DNA of 64,000 nt from Clostridiales bacterium (GCA_014799475.1 JAAVHX010000024.1:31555-95554); one strand, 5' to 3'; positions 50,880-58,236 are shown, counted from the first letter of the stretch. Notes: generated by a model not told the origin, from the sequence alone. Translations and numbers: made by a program.

Positions 50880-52704
50880 CAACACCTGTCCTCTGCCGTA
50901 TGTTTTCGATGCTCATTTGTAGCTCCTCCTCAGAGACGGGGGATACTTTCGTACAGCCAGGAACCAAGTGACTTTTTGCCTGCGCGTTCCAGCCAGTATG
51001 GGAGCTGAGATAGTAAAAACCGTTGTGGATGCTGTATGCATAGAATTCTTCACCGAACGCACTTTCCCATCCCTCGGGAAGCAAATCGATCCGACGTGAC
51101 CGCCTAAATCCGGCGGCCAAACTGCTCTGCTGCACAGTAACGACGGGTACCGCATTTGTGACATCGAATATGATGATTTCGTCCTGTCCAGAGGAAGCCC
51201 AGGTGCCCCTGACTCGGTATTGATATTCGGGATTCCAATCCATGATTTGAAATAATGCGGCGGAGAAATACTGACAGCGCAGGGTTTTTGAGGAAATGGG
51301 ACGCTCAGCGTCGACGCGCCAGCGGATACTGTTTATATCCAGCTCCCCGCAGGGGCGGATGGCCAGCTTTCGCTGCGATGGGTGGATTAGAAGTTGGACA
51401 TACCCCACATCCAAAAATTTGCGTTGGCATTCATGGTTGAAACTGATTTTTTGATCTGTGATCGTGATGCAAGGACACTCGGCACGGCGCATCATAAATT
51501 GGCCGCGTATTACCTGATAACCTGTCAGATTAAACGCACTGAACTGGTTGCGCCGGAGACGGAGTCTCCTGTGCTCTGTGCCTATGCTGTTTGAAGCTTC
51601 GAAATAAGTATTTGGATCATCGTTGATCCAATGGTGGTCAACCGGGACGAATCCCCGGAATATGCCGTCATCAATGACATGCAAGACCGGAAGCCCCCCG
51701 CGCAAATGATGCTTTTTGTTTTCCAGCAGGATTTGTGCCGCCTCAAACTTTTCTACAGGAATGATTGCTTCATGTTGGTTCGTATAGAGGTACTGATCAC
51801 GATCCTGGCGGTTCCGTTTCTTTTTGTGCTCAAAAACATCAGCAGTAAAGGTTTTCCATGTCAAAATGCTGCCGCAGTAGCGTTCATTTCGTAAAATATA
51901 ATTCAAGGATCCTTCGCTCCAGCTGCTGCGCCCTGTTTTTGTGGGGACGCCTGCTTCCGTTAGAATCTCTGCGATCGCGCACAGTGGATAGCCTGTGAGG
52001 AAAGCGTCAAATATAAAGCGGACAACTTCCGCTTCTTCTGCTACAATTTGCAGCTTTGCGCTCTGCACATATCGGCCGCTGGCATCCCGTTGGCGGGAGT
52101 AGCCATATGGTTCCGGGATTAGCAGCCGTTTTTCTGACTTGAAGCGTTCGGACAACGACCAAACCATGCTCTCGCTTTTTTTGATGGATTCTTCCTGGGC
52201 AAAGGTTGCCAAGAGGGACAGCTTCAATTCGGAGTCCTCCGACAGGGTGAAAAGGTTATCTGTTTCAAAAAAGACGCCTATTGGCGGAGTGTGGTTTTTC
52301 AGCCGCCGAACCAGAGATACACAGTCCACCAGGTTCCGGGCGAAGCGTGAGACGCTTTTTGTGAGGATCAGGTCATATTCTCCTGCCCAGCAGGCTTCCA
52401 GCATAGCGTTGAACTGATCTCGGTTCTTCAATGACGTCCCGGAAATTCCCTCGTCGGCGTATATTTTTCTTAAGTCCCAGTTTTTGTGTTTCCCAGCGAG
52501 GTTTTGATAATGCTCCGTCTGAAGTTCGAATGAGGATAGTTGCATATCGCTGTCTGTGGACACGCGGCAATATGCGCAGGCTTTCAATATCCGGCCTTCC
52601 GCAAAGGGATCCAGCTTGGCTTTTGCGGGAATAAAGTGCCGTTCAGGGTTCCCGCCTGTTTTGTTTGCGTTGGAGCCCTGTTGCATTTCAGAAAACATTG
52701 CCAA
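50866..52704 (-). CDS. Serine recombinase with a non-standard C-terminal domain
   Basis: 612 residues from TTG 52704 (AAAGGA 6-7 bases upstream; ATG 52698 possible). Resolvase domain with Ser49 in CAYCRVSTD and LTKSVSRFARNLVD, recombinase domain (PYGYSRQRDASGRY...AEEAEVVRFIFDAFL) to about 330. In place of the usual zinc ribbon/coiled coil, about 200 residues follow (LTGYQVIRGQF..., VQLLIHPSQRKLAIRPC, LRCQYFSAALFQIMDWNPEYQYRVRG, LPEGWESAFGEEFYAYS) shared with the three downstream proteins. Its target site is unknown; it may be degenerate for sigK excision and used elsewhere. Confidence 0.85.
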   Translation of the reverse strand: MAMFSEMQQGSNANKTGGNPERHFIPAKAKLDPFAEGRILKACAYCRVSTDSDMQLSSFELQTEHYQNLAGKHKNWDLRKIYADEGISGTSLKNRDQFNAMLEACWAGEYDLILTKSVSRFARNLVDCVSLVRRLKNHTPPIGVFFETDNLFTLSEDSELKLSLLATFAQEESIKKSESMVWSLSERFKSEKRLLIPEPYGYSRQRDASGRYVQSAKLQIVAEEAEVVRFIFDAFLTGYPLCAIAEILTEAGVPTKTGRSSWSEGSLNYILRNERYCGSILTWKTFTADVFEHKKKRNRQDRDQYLYTNQHEAIIPVEKFEAAQILLENKKHHLRGGLPVLHVIDDGIFRGFVPVDHHWINDDPNTYFEASNSIGTEHRRLRLRRNQFSAFNLTGYQVIRGQFMMRRAECPCITITDQKISFNHECQRKFLDVGYVQLLIHPSQRKLAIRPCGELDINSIRWRVDAERPISSKTLRCQYFSAALFQIMDWNPEYQYRVRGTWASSGQDEIIIFDVTNAVPVVTVQQSSLAAGFRRSRRIDLLPEGWESAFGEEFYAYSIHNGFYYLSSHTGWNAQAKSHLVPGCTKVSPVSEEELQMSIENIRQRTGVANAN

Positions 52705-52745
52705 TCATCGTCCTTTTGGTATCCTTTCTGGATGTTGTCACTTTT

Positions 52746-52798
52746 AGTATAATACCGATGCGGAATTAAGTCAATAATTATTTTTCCGTTTTGGTATT
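52746..52798 (-). promoter_or_regulatory. Promoter of the second-recombinase operon with paired repressor boxes
   Basis: Minus strand TTGACT (52774-52769), 17-bp spacer, TATACT (52751-52746). Inverted boxes AATACCGATGCGGAA (52751-52765) and TTCCGTTTTGGTATT (52784-52798), matching at 11 of 15 positions, flank the -35. They lie between the recombinase gene and the divergent HTH gene, so the HTH protein is the likely binder. Confidence 0.65.
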
Positions 52799-52822
52799 TA
52801 TTTTGGCGTTAGGGGTGGTTTT

Positions 52823-53146
52823 ATGAATTTGAAGCAGCTTCGGGCAATCAAACGCGTTTCGCAAAAGGAGGTCAGTTCTTGTCTCGGCTGCTCTCCGGTG
52901 GTTTATTCACGCTACGAGACCGGGGAAAGGGAGCCTTCCCTTGAAATGTTGGGGAAGTTAGCCGACTATTTTGGCGTGTCCACCGATTGCGTTCTTGGGC
53001 GGGAAACGATTGCGCGGATCCCCATGAGTGAGTTTGAGGTTCAGCTCATTGAGGCCGCACGATACGCGGATACCCGTGCGAAAGAGGATGCGCTTGCTAT
53101 GCTTAAGGCCCACTGCGTTGATGCGAAAAAAGAGGGCCTTGCATGA
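52823..53146 (+). CDS. XRE-family HTH regulator
   Basis: 107 residues: NLKQLRAIKRVSQKEVSSCLGCSPVVYSRYETGEREPSLEMLGKLADYFGVSTDCVLGRE is a Cro/CI-type helix-turn-helix, followed by a short helical tail (EFEVQLIEAARYADTRAKEDALAML). It is divergent from the recombinase operon across a 118-bp region holding an inverted operator. Probably keeps the recombinase operon quiet in vegetative cells. Ribosome site AGGGGTGG. Confidence 0.88.
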   Translation: MNLKQLRAIKRVSQKEVSSCLGCSPVVYSRYETGEREPSLEMLGKLADYFGVSTDCVLGRETIARIPMSEFEVQLIEAARYADTRAKEDALAMLKAHCVDAKKEGLA

Positions 53147-53204
53147 TGGCCCCCAATAATGTAATTTACTTGGAGACTGGCCACGAATAGCGGTTTGGAT
53201 GATT

Positions 53205-54131
53205 TTAGAGCGAAGTGCTGAATTTTCTGGCGCGTCCCTTCATTCTTTGCACCAGTTCAAAAGTACCTTTTTCAATAATTGGCTCATGAGCGTCCTCTAC
53301 CAGATAGGTGTCAAGCTGCCCTTGATTCTTTTCCCCCTGCCGGTCAAAAAATCGGCCGTGAAGGTTTTCTGCATCCGCACCTCGCCAATGTACTTTGCAT
53401 TGCTAAGCATCCGGTCAATGGTAGAGGTGCTCCATTCGGCTTTGCCTGTTACCGTTTTAATCCCATGTTCCTCCAGATACCGCTTGATTTTGCGCACCCC
53501 GTTGCCCTGGATGTAGAGGTCGAAGATTTTACACACGACCTCAGCTTCCTCCGGCACGATTTGCAGGATGCCGTTCGGCCCTTTGGTGTAGCCGAGAAAC
53601 TGTGTGTGGTTCAGCACAGTTTTCCCGCTCCTCATGCGGTGACGGATGCCGAACTTGATATTCTCGCTGCGGAAATGGCTCTCAGCCTGGTCAAGGGCCG
53701 CAAGCTGGTCGATCATACTATCGCTAATATTCAAGGTGTTCAGTCCTCCACTTTCGATGTAAACTCCGATATTCATTTTCTTCAACCTCCTGATTTGACG
53801 GATAGTTTCCAACATATCCCGACCAAAACGGCTGAGAGACTTCACCAGGATCAAATCGACTTTTCTGCTGGTGCAGTCTCTCATGAGTTGCTGGTAGCCA
53901 GGACGTTGATCAGTGCGAGTGCCAGATGCAATATCGGAATAGACCGCGACCAATATCCAATCGGGATGGTTTTGGATGTATCTTGTATAGTAGTCAATTT
54001 GGGCTTCCAAAACTTCGTTGCTGTTCTTTTTGCTTTGTACTGACGCGGCAGTAGGCCGCAACCTGGAGCGGTTGGTTTACTGCTGATGTCTGTTGTGCTG
54101 TCTTTAGAATCGCAGCTACTGTCTTGGACAT
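53205..54131 (-). pseudogene. Third serine recombinase, broken by two frameshifts
   Basis: An ATG at 54131 (GGAGG upstream) opens MSKTVAAILKTAQQ...VAAYCRVSTKQKEQQRS with the catalytic Ser, but runs to a stop within about 20 codons. One extra T in AGTTTTGGAAGCC shifts the frame; removing it restores SLEAQIDYYTRYIQNHPDW. The 254-residue ORF listed at 53297-54061 is the downstream part. A second shift near GGGCAGCTTGACACC causes the stop after GSLTPIW; in the other frame the protein continues TYLVEDAHEPIIEKGTFELVQRMKGR. Both lesions would have to be sequencing errors for it to be functional. Confidence 0.82.
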
Positions 54132-54138
54132 AACAAAG

Positions 54139-54177
54139 CCTCCATGATTATTGCTGTATAGCAGTATATCATGGAGG
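54139..54177. repeat. 39-bp near-palindrome at the third recombinase start
   Basis: Perfect 10-bp ends CCTCCATGAT / ATCATGGAGG with an imperfectly symmetrical centre (TATTGCTGTATAGCAGTAT). It includes the ribosome site of the broken recombinase. Could be an operator or a former recombination site. Confidence 0.5.
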
Positions 54178-54189
54178 TTTTAAATTAGA

Positions 54190-54234
54190 AAAGCTACATT
54201 CTAACCCTGTGTAGCAAGGCCAAAATGTAGCTTT
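54190..54234. terminator. Long-loop inverted repeat
   Basis: AAAGCTACATT (54190-54200) pairs with AATGTAGCTTT (54224-54234); loop 23 bases. AT-rich ends allow terminator activity but no clear T-tract; role uncertain. Confidence 0.4.
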
Positions 54235-54239
54235 CAACT

Positions 54240-54268
54240 TGGTCGGGCAGGCGGGACTCGAACTCACA
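54240..54268 (-). other. 3'-terminal tRNA gene fragment
   Basis: The minus strand reads GTGAG-TTCGAGT-CCCGC (T arm, 4 of 5 pairs), then CTGCCCG-A-CCA at exactly acceptor-stem, discriminator and CCA positions. No 5' half, anticodon arm or D arm is present upstream. Such fragments are usually left by integration into a tRNA gene. Confidence 0.6.
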
Positions 54269-54327
54269 CATCGTTGTATATACACTGAATATAGTTGAAA
54301 AAAGTGTTGCAAATATAGAAAAGTCGT

Positions 54328-54355
54328 TTGACTTTTTGTGATTATGTGCTATACT
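54328..54355 (+). promoter_or_regulatory. Promoter of the DUF4143 ATPase operon
   Basis: TTGACT (54328-54333), 16-bp spacer, TATACT (54350-54355), 31 bp before the ATG. Confidence 0.7.
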
Positions 54356-54385
54356 GAAAACATAGTCAATTTGGAGGTGATGCCC

Positions 54386-55699
54386 ATGTATCGAATAGCA
54401 ATGGAACAGATGCGGAAATGGAAGGCGAGAAAAAGGCGCAAACCGCTTATTATCCGCGGGGCCCGTCAGGTAGGGAAGACCTGGCTTATGAAGGAATTTG
54501 GGGCTAATGAATATAAGCAGGTTGTTTACATCAATTTTGATAACAACCAACGTATGAAAAAACTATTTGAAGGTGGTTTGGAGGTTGAGCGTCTGCTTAC
54601 GGGGCTTGAACTGTATGCGGGGCACAAGATTGATCCATCCAACACCCTATTGATTTTCGACGAAGTGCAGGAGGTGCCTCAAGCCTTATCCAGTCTAAAG
54701 TACTTTAATGAGGATGCGCCACAATACCAGATTGTCTGTGCTGGCAGCCTGCTGGGCGTGGCATTGCATCACGGGACATCGTTCCCAGTAGGAAAAGTAG
54801 AGTTTCTTGATCTTTACCCGCTGTCCTTCTTTGAATTTTTGATGGCGATGGGGAAGGGGCAGTATGTGAAGCTTCTGGAAAAAAGCGACTTTGAAATGGC
54901 AATCACATTCAAGCAGGATTACGCCGACTTGCTAAAGCACTACTACTATGTTGGAGGTATGCCGGAAGTCGTGCAGGCTTTTGCGGACGACAGGGACTTC
55001 AATGAGGTGCGGGAGATCCAGCAGCGTATTCTGGCGGCGTATGAGCAGGACTTTTCCAAGCACGCTCCGAATGAAGCGGTGCCCCGTATTCGGATGCTGT
55101 GGAACAGCATCCCAGCGCAGTTGACAAAAGAAAATAAGAAGTTTATCTATGGCCTTGTCAAAGAAGGCGCGCGGGCAAAGGAATACGAATTGGCCATGCT
55201 CTGGCTTACAGATTGTGGGCTTGTCCACAAGGTACACCGGGTCAATGTGCCAAATCTGCCGTTGAAAGCGTACGAGGATTTAAAGGCGTTCAAGCTGTTC
55301 CTGGTGGATGTGGGGCTACTATCCTGTATGGTGGGGCTCCGACAGGACGTCCTGTTGGATGGCAATGCTTTGTTCAAGGAGTTCAAAGGCGCGCTGACAG
55401 AGCAATATGTGCTGCAGCAGTTAAAGACGATCAAAGGGCTCAATATCTACTACTGGACCGCGGAACGCGGGACGGCGGAAGTAGATTTTGTGATCGACAA
55501 TGGTACAGATGTATTCCCTGTGGAGGTCAAAGCGGAGGCAAATCTCCAGGCCAAAAGCTTAAAGGTATATCATGAGAAGTTCACGCCGAAGCTGTCGATT
55601 CGAACCTCTATGGCGGATTACAAGAGGGAAGAGTGGCTACTGAACCTGCCGTTGTGGGCGGTTGAATGCTTGAATATCAAATATAAGGAGGTAAAGTAA
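54386..55699 (+). CDS. AAA-family ATPase with DUF4143 domain
   Basis: 437 residues from ATG 54386 (GGAGGTG 9 bases upstream). N-terminal AAA_14 domain with Walker A IIRGARQVGKTWLMKEF and Walker B LLIFDEVQEVPQAL; C-terminal DUF4143 nuclease-like domain with EQYVLQQLK and YYWTAERGTAEVDFVID...PVEVKAE, which is the E-D-ExK pattern of PD-(D/E)XK folds. Common accessory protein of unknown role in gut Firmicutes and Bacteroidetes. First gene of three in the element cargo; 1 bp before the next gene. Confidence 0.88.
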   Translation: MYRIAMEQMRKWKARKRRKPLIIRGARQVGKTWLMKEFGANEYKQVVYINFDNNQRMKKLFEGGLEVERLLTGLELYAGHKIDPSNTLLIFDEVQEVPQALSSLKYFNEDAPQYQIVCAGSLLGVALHHGTSFPVGKVEFLDLYPLSFFEFLMAMGKGQYVKLLEKSDFEMAITFKQDYADLLKHYYYVGGMPEVVQAFADDRDFNEVREIQQRILAAYEQDFSKHAPNEAVPRIRMLWNSIPAQLTKENKKFIYGLVKEGARAKEYELAMLWLTDCGLVHKVHRVNVPNLPLKAYEDLKAFKLFLVDVGLLSCMVGLRQDVLLDGNALFKEFKGALTEQYVLQQLKTIKGLNIYYWTAERGTAEVDFVIDNGTDVFPVEVKAEANLQAKSLKVYHEKFTPKLSIRTSMADYKREEWLLNLPLWAVECLNIKYKEVK

Positions 55700-55700
55700 T

Positions 55701-56315
55701 ATGGCATTAACGACATCCTATTTGACCTCAGTGAAAAACTTGGATAGTATAATAAACTCAGTTGTAAATGCTAAGGCTCCAGACCGTTTTACGAATAAGT
55801 TCTTAGAGGATTTGGGATTTAAAAGCAGCAATGATCGATTGGTGATAGGCGTTTTTAAGGCGCTGGGGCTTATTGATGATAGCGGGCAACCGTTGCAACG
55901 TTATTATGAGATGTTGGATCAAACCAGAACAGGAGAAGTTTTGGCAGTCGGAATACAAGAAGCCTACGAAGACCTTTTTAATCTTCGGAAAGATGCACAG
56001 AATTTAACTAACGACGAAATAAAAAACAAATTGCGGACTCTTACTCAAGGACAAAAAAGCGATGACGTGATTTCAAAAATGTCAAGCACTTTTCGTGCCT
56101 TATGTGATTTAGCGGACTGGTCAAAACCGCTACAGCATAAGCAAACTGGATCCATTCAAGAAAATGTTGTTCAGACACCCAAAATTGAGCAGGAAGAGAA
56201 GGTGTCTGGAGGTGGAATGAACTTACACTATAATATTCAAGTCCACCTTCCTGAAACAACAAATATGGCTGTTTATGATGCGATTTTTCAAAGCCTTAAA
56301 AAGCATTTGTTTTGA
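55701..56315 (+). CDS. DUF5343 domain protein
   Basis: 204 residues. The first 140 residues (MALTTSYLTSVKNLDSIINSV, FTNKFLEDLGFKSSNDRLVIGVFKALGLID, ALCDLADWS) match DUF5343, a helical domain that looks like a DNA-binding winged helix. The C-terminus ends in beta-rich NLHYNIQVHLPETTNMAVYDAIFQSLKKHLF, a pattern often seen in partners of effector proteins. Ribosome site TAAGGAGG. Followed 11 bp later by a Swt1-type HEPN gene, a recurrent pairing suggestive of a toxin-antitoxin or defence unit. Confidence 0.8.
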   Translation: MALTTSYLTSVKNLDSIINSVVNAKAPDRFTNKFLEDLGFKSSNDRLVIGVFKALGLIDDSGQPLQRYYEMLDQTRTGEVLAVGIQEAYEDLFNLRKDAQNLTNDEIKNKLRTLTQGQKSDDVISKMSSTFRALCDLADWSKPLQHKQTGSIQENVVQTPKIEQEEKVSGGGMNLHYNIQVHLPETTNMAVYDAIFQSLKKHLF

Positions 56316-56326
56316 GGGTGTTTGAT

Positions 56327-56908
56327 ATGGATGATGACAAATTATATGCATTTGTGTTACGTGGGGAACTCACTAAGGTCGCATTGGGAAAAACTGAAGT
56401 TGTCAGTAAACATTCATCGTCCGATGCTTTAGTCCAAGAATATATAGAAACGCTATCATTGGATCTACTGGATGATGAGTGTATTAATGCTTCGAAACCA
56501 ATGGCAACAGTCTATACGGCTATTTCTGCATTTGAAAATATGGTTCGTCGATTCATTTCAAAAACACTCATGGAACATAGGGGAGAAAATTGGTGGGAAA
56601 CCTGTGTATCTGAAAGAATCCGAAAATTAGCTGAATCGCGTAGAATAGAAGAGGAAAAAATACGATGGCATACGCAACGCGGCTATTCTATGATTAATTA
56701 TACGGAATTTGGAGATTTGATCTCGATTATGCAACAGAACATCGTGCTTTTTGAACCGCACATTGTCTCAATTGATTGGGCACGACAGATAATACAAACA
56801 CTTGAACGTTCAAGAAATGTAATTATGCACAGTGGTGAATTAGAGCGTAAAGATGTGGAGCGGGTTGGCACAAATATTAGAGATTGGATTAGTCAAGTTG
56901 GAGGTTGA
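56327..56908 (+). CDS. Swt1-family HEPN domain protein
   Basis: 193 residues from ATG 56327 (GAGGGTG 6 bases upstream). All-helical sequence with MATVYTAISAFENMVRRFISK, GENWWE and the C-terminal ERSRNVIMHSGEL, which contains RNVIMH, the Rx4H active-site motif of HEPN ribonucleases. Swt1-type HEPN proteins are putative RNases. With the preceding DUF5343 gene it forms a two-gene operon resembling toxin-antitoxin modules; activity is inferred. Confidence 0.85.
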   Translation: MDDDKLYAFVLRGELTKVALGKTEVVSKHSSSDALVQEYIETLSLDLLDDECINASKPMATVYTAISAFENMVRRFISKTLMEHRGENWWETCVSERIRKLAESRRIEEEKIRWHTQRGYSMINYTEFGDLISIMQQNIVLFEPHIVSIDWARQIIQTLERSRNVIMHSGELERKDVERVGTNIRDWISQVGG

Positions 56909-57002
56909 ACTTAAGGTAACTGAGCGTTTGCATTCCAATATATGGTCACTTTCCTCGAATATCCAAGGAAAAAGTTCTTGCCTGAGATATGCCACAGATT
57001 CT

Positions 57003-57045
57003 TTCCTTTTGCTTCACCCGTTGTTCACAATATGCGCCACCAGGC
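57003..57045. other. Attachment site at the sigK 5' junction
   Basis: Core TT at 57024-57025. The element side TTCCTTTTGCTTCACCCG (57003-57020) is the other attP arm; the chromosomal side CACAATATGCGCCACC codes sigma-K residues VAHIV on the minus strand. Confidence 0.85.
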
Positions 57046-57220
57046 GCAGGTTGTGCTCGATGAGCTCATCCCGGGCGTCAGAATCGCCCTTTGCCATCCG
57101 TTCCAGACAGTCCTGCTCTTCTTCCCGAGTGAGGGCGCGGGGAAAGGACCCCGTGTTGCCCGCCAGCCGAAGGGTGAAGAACAGCCCGTTCAGCGTCAAT
57201 AACAGCCATGCCGTCCACAT
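57014..57220 (-). CDS. sigK: Sigma-K, 5' (N-terminal) segment of a split gene
   Basis: From ATG 57220 (GGAGGTGG upstream): MWTAWLLLTLNGLFFTLRL, a hydrophobic start, then FPRALTREEEQDCLERMAKGDSDARDELIEHNLRLVAHIV. The last part is nearly identical to the conserved AKGD-ARD-LIEHNLRLVAHIV of sigma-K. After GTG at 57028 the reading enters the element and stops after NNG, so the integrated form makes only 68 residues. Hydrophobic residues at the start resemble the short pro-sequence of sigma-K forms. A sigma-E-type promoter lies upstream. Restored by excision. Confidence 0.93.
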   Translation of the reverse strand: MWTAWLLLTLNGLFFTLRLAGNTGSFPRALTREEEQDCLERMAKGDSDARDELIEHNLRLVAHIVNNG

Positions 57221-57239
57221 GGACACCACCTCCACCTGA

Positions 57240-57267
57240 AATGTATGCGTGGGCGGCGTGTCCCTAT
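57240..57267 (-). promoter_or_regulatory. Sigma-E-type promoter of sigK
   Basis: Minus strand ATA (57267-57265), 17-bp spacer, CATACATT (57247-57240), a full match to the sigma-E -10 consensus CATACAnT. The 5' UTR would be about 15-20 nt. Confidence 0.8.
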
Positions 57268-57282
57268 TAGCGGAGAAAAAAG

Positions 57283-57315
57283 GCGCCCGATCCATTGCAG
57301 GAAAGGATCGGGCGC
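57283..57315. terminator. Terminator between the histidine kinase gene and sigK
   Basis: 11-bp stem GCGCCCGATCC / GGATCGGGCGC; on the minus strand followed by TTTTTT (57281-57275), ending the two-component/ABC operon. Confidence 0.85.
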
Positions 57316-57333
57316 TTTCGTGTTTCAACGGTT

Positions 57334-58224
57334 TCAGCTCGTTTTCGGAAAACAGAGCGTCACATACAGCCGTCCGTCTTCAAACCGGGCGGCAATGGTC
57401 CCGCCCATCCGCTCGGTGAGGGCGCGGGCGATGGACAGTCCCAGCCCGGTGGAGGGCTGGGCGGATTCCACGGTGTAGAAGCGGTCAAAGAGCCGCCCCA
57501 TCTGCACCTCGTCCAGTCCAGGCGCGGCGTTGGACAGGGTGATCGTCCCATCCTCCTCCAGTGTGACGTTCAGGTCGCCGCCGCTGTACTTGAGAGCGTT
57601 GTTCAGCAGGTTGCCCAGCACCCGGGACAGGGCGGCGCGATCCAGATTGCGGACAACCCGCTCGTCCGGCAGGGACACTCGGGGGGTCACGCCGCCCTCC
57701 ACCAGCGCGCCGTAGAAGGATGCAACCGCCTCCTCCACTGCGGCGTTCAGGTTGACCGGCTCCAGCCTCGGCGCATCCTCGCCGCCCGCGGCCACCGAAT
57801 AGCGCAGCAGCTCCTCGGTCAGCGCCTTCATGGCCTCGGCCCGGTCGGCAATGAGGGAGAGATACCGCGCCTGGTCCGGGGACTTGTCTCCCTTGTCCAG
57901 CAGCTCCAAATAGCCGCAGATGGCGGTCAGGGGAGTGCGCAGATCGTGGGAGACGTTGGTGACGGCCTCCTTCAGCTCCCGGTCGCCGTTCTCATACCGC
58001 TGGCGCTGGCGGCGCAGCTCTTTGAGCTGGAAGTTCAGCTCCGCCGCCAGTTTCCGGGCGTGGGCGTCCCGGGAGGAGAGGAAGATGGGGTTGTTGGTGT
58101 CGGAGACCAGCCGCTCCCCCAGCTGGCGGCCGATCTCGTCCAGGCTGTTTTGGAGCAGTCTCAGGCGAACGAACAGCACCAGCACGATAACGGCCAGCGC
58201 GGCGCACAGCAGCCAGGGGAGCAT
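57334..58224 (-). CDS. Sensor histidine kinase
   Basis: 296 residues. One N-terminal membrane helix (WLLCAALAVIVLVLFVRL), HisKA with VSHDLRTPLTA (phospho-His), and HATPase with NLLNNALKYS, LFDRFYTVESAQPSTGLGLSIAR. There is no sizeable extracellular sensor domain, as in intramembrane-sensing kinases linked to ABC exporters. Last gene of the operon regulator-ATPase-permease-kinase. Ribosome site AGGAGGCGAA. Confidence 0.92.
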   Translation of the reverse strand: MLPWLLCAALAVIVLVLFVRLRLLQNSLDEIGRQLGERLVSDTNNPIFLSSRDAHARKLAAELNFQLKELRRQRQRYENGDRELKEAVTNVSHDLRTPLTAICGYLELLDKGDKSPDQARYLSLIADRAEAMKALTEELLRYSVAAGGEDAPRLEPVNLNAAVEEAVASFYGALVEGGVTPRVSLPDERVVRNLDRAALSRVLGNLLNNALKYSGGDLNVTLEEDGTITLSNAAPGLDEVQMGRLFDRFYTVESAQPSTGLGLSIARALTERMGGTIAARFEDGRLYVTLCFPKTS

Positions 58225-58236
58225 GGGGTTCGCCTC

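Larger units (their letters stand above)
47594..57023. mobile_element. Skin-like sigK intervening element, 9,432 bp from core to core
   Basis: Bounded by the two sigK segments, TT core at both junctions, no other target duplication (as expected for serine recombinases). Contents: three serine recombinase genes (one broken), three free-standing relatives of the C-terminal domain of the second recombinase, an HTH repressor, a DUF4143 ATPase, DUF5343 and Swt1-type HEPN genes. It is AT-richer than its surroundings. There are no conjugation, replication or phage structural genes. Shorter than skin in B. subtilis (about 48 kb) or C. difficile (about 14.6 kb). Confidence 0.92.

Noticed and set aside
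47594-57023. Element interpreted as an integrative conjugative element or prophage
   Set aside because: No relaxase, coupling protein, type IV secretion, terminase or capsid genes; ends match sigK interruption.
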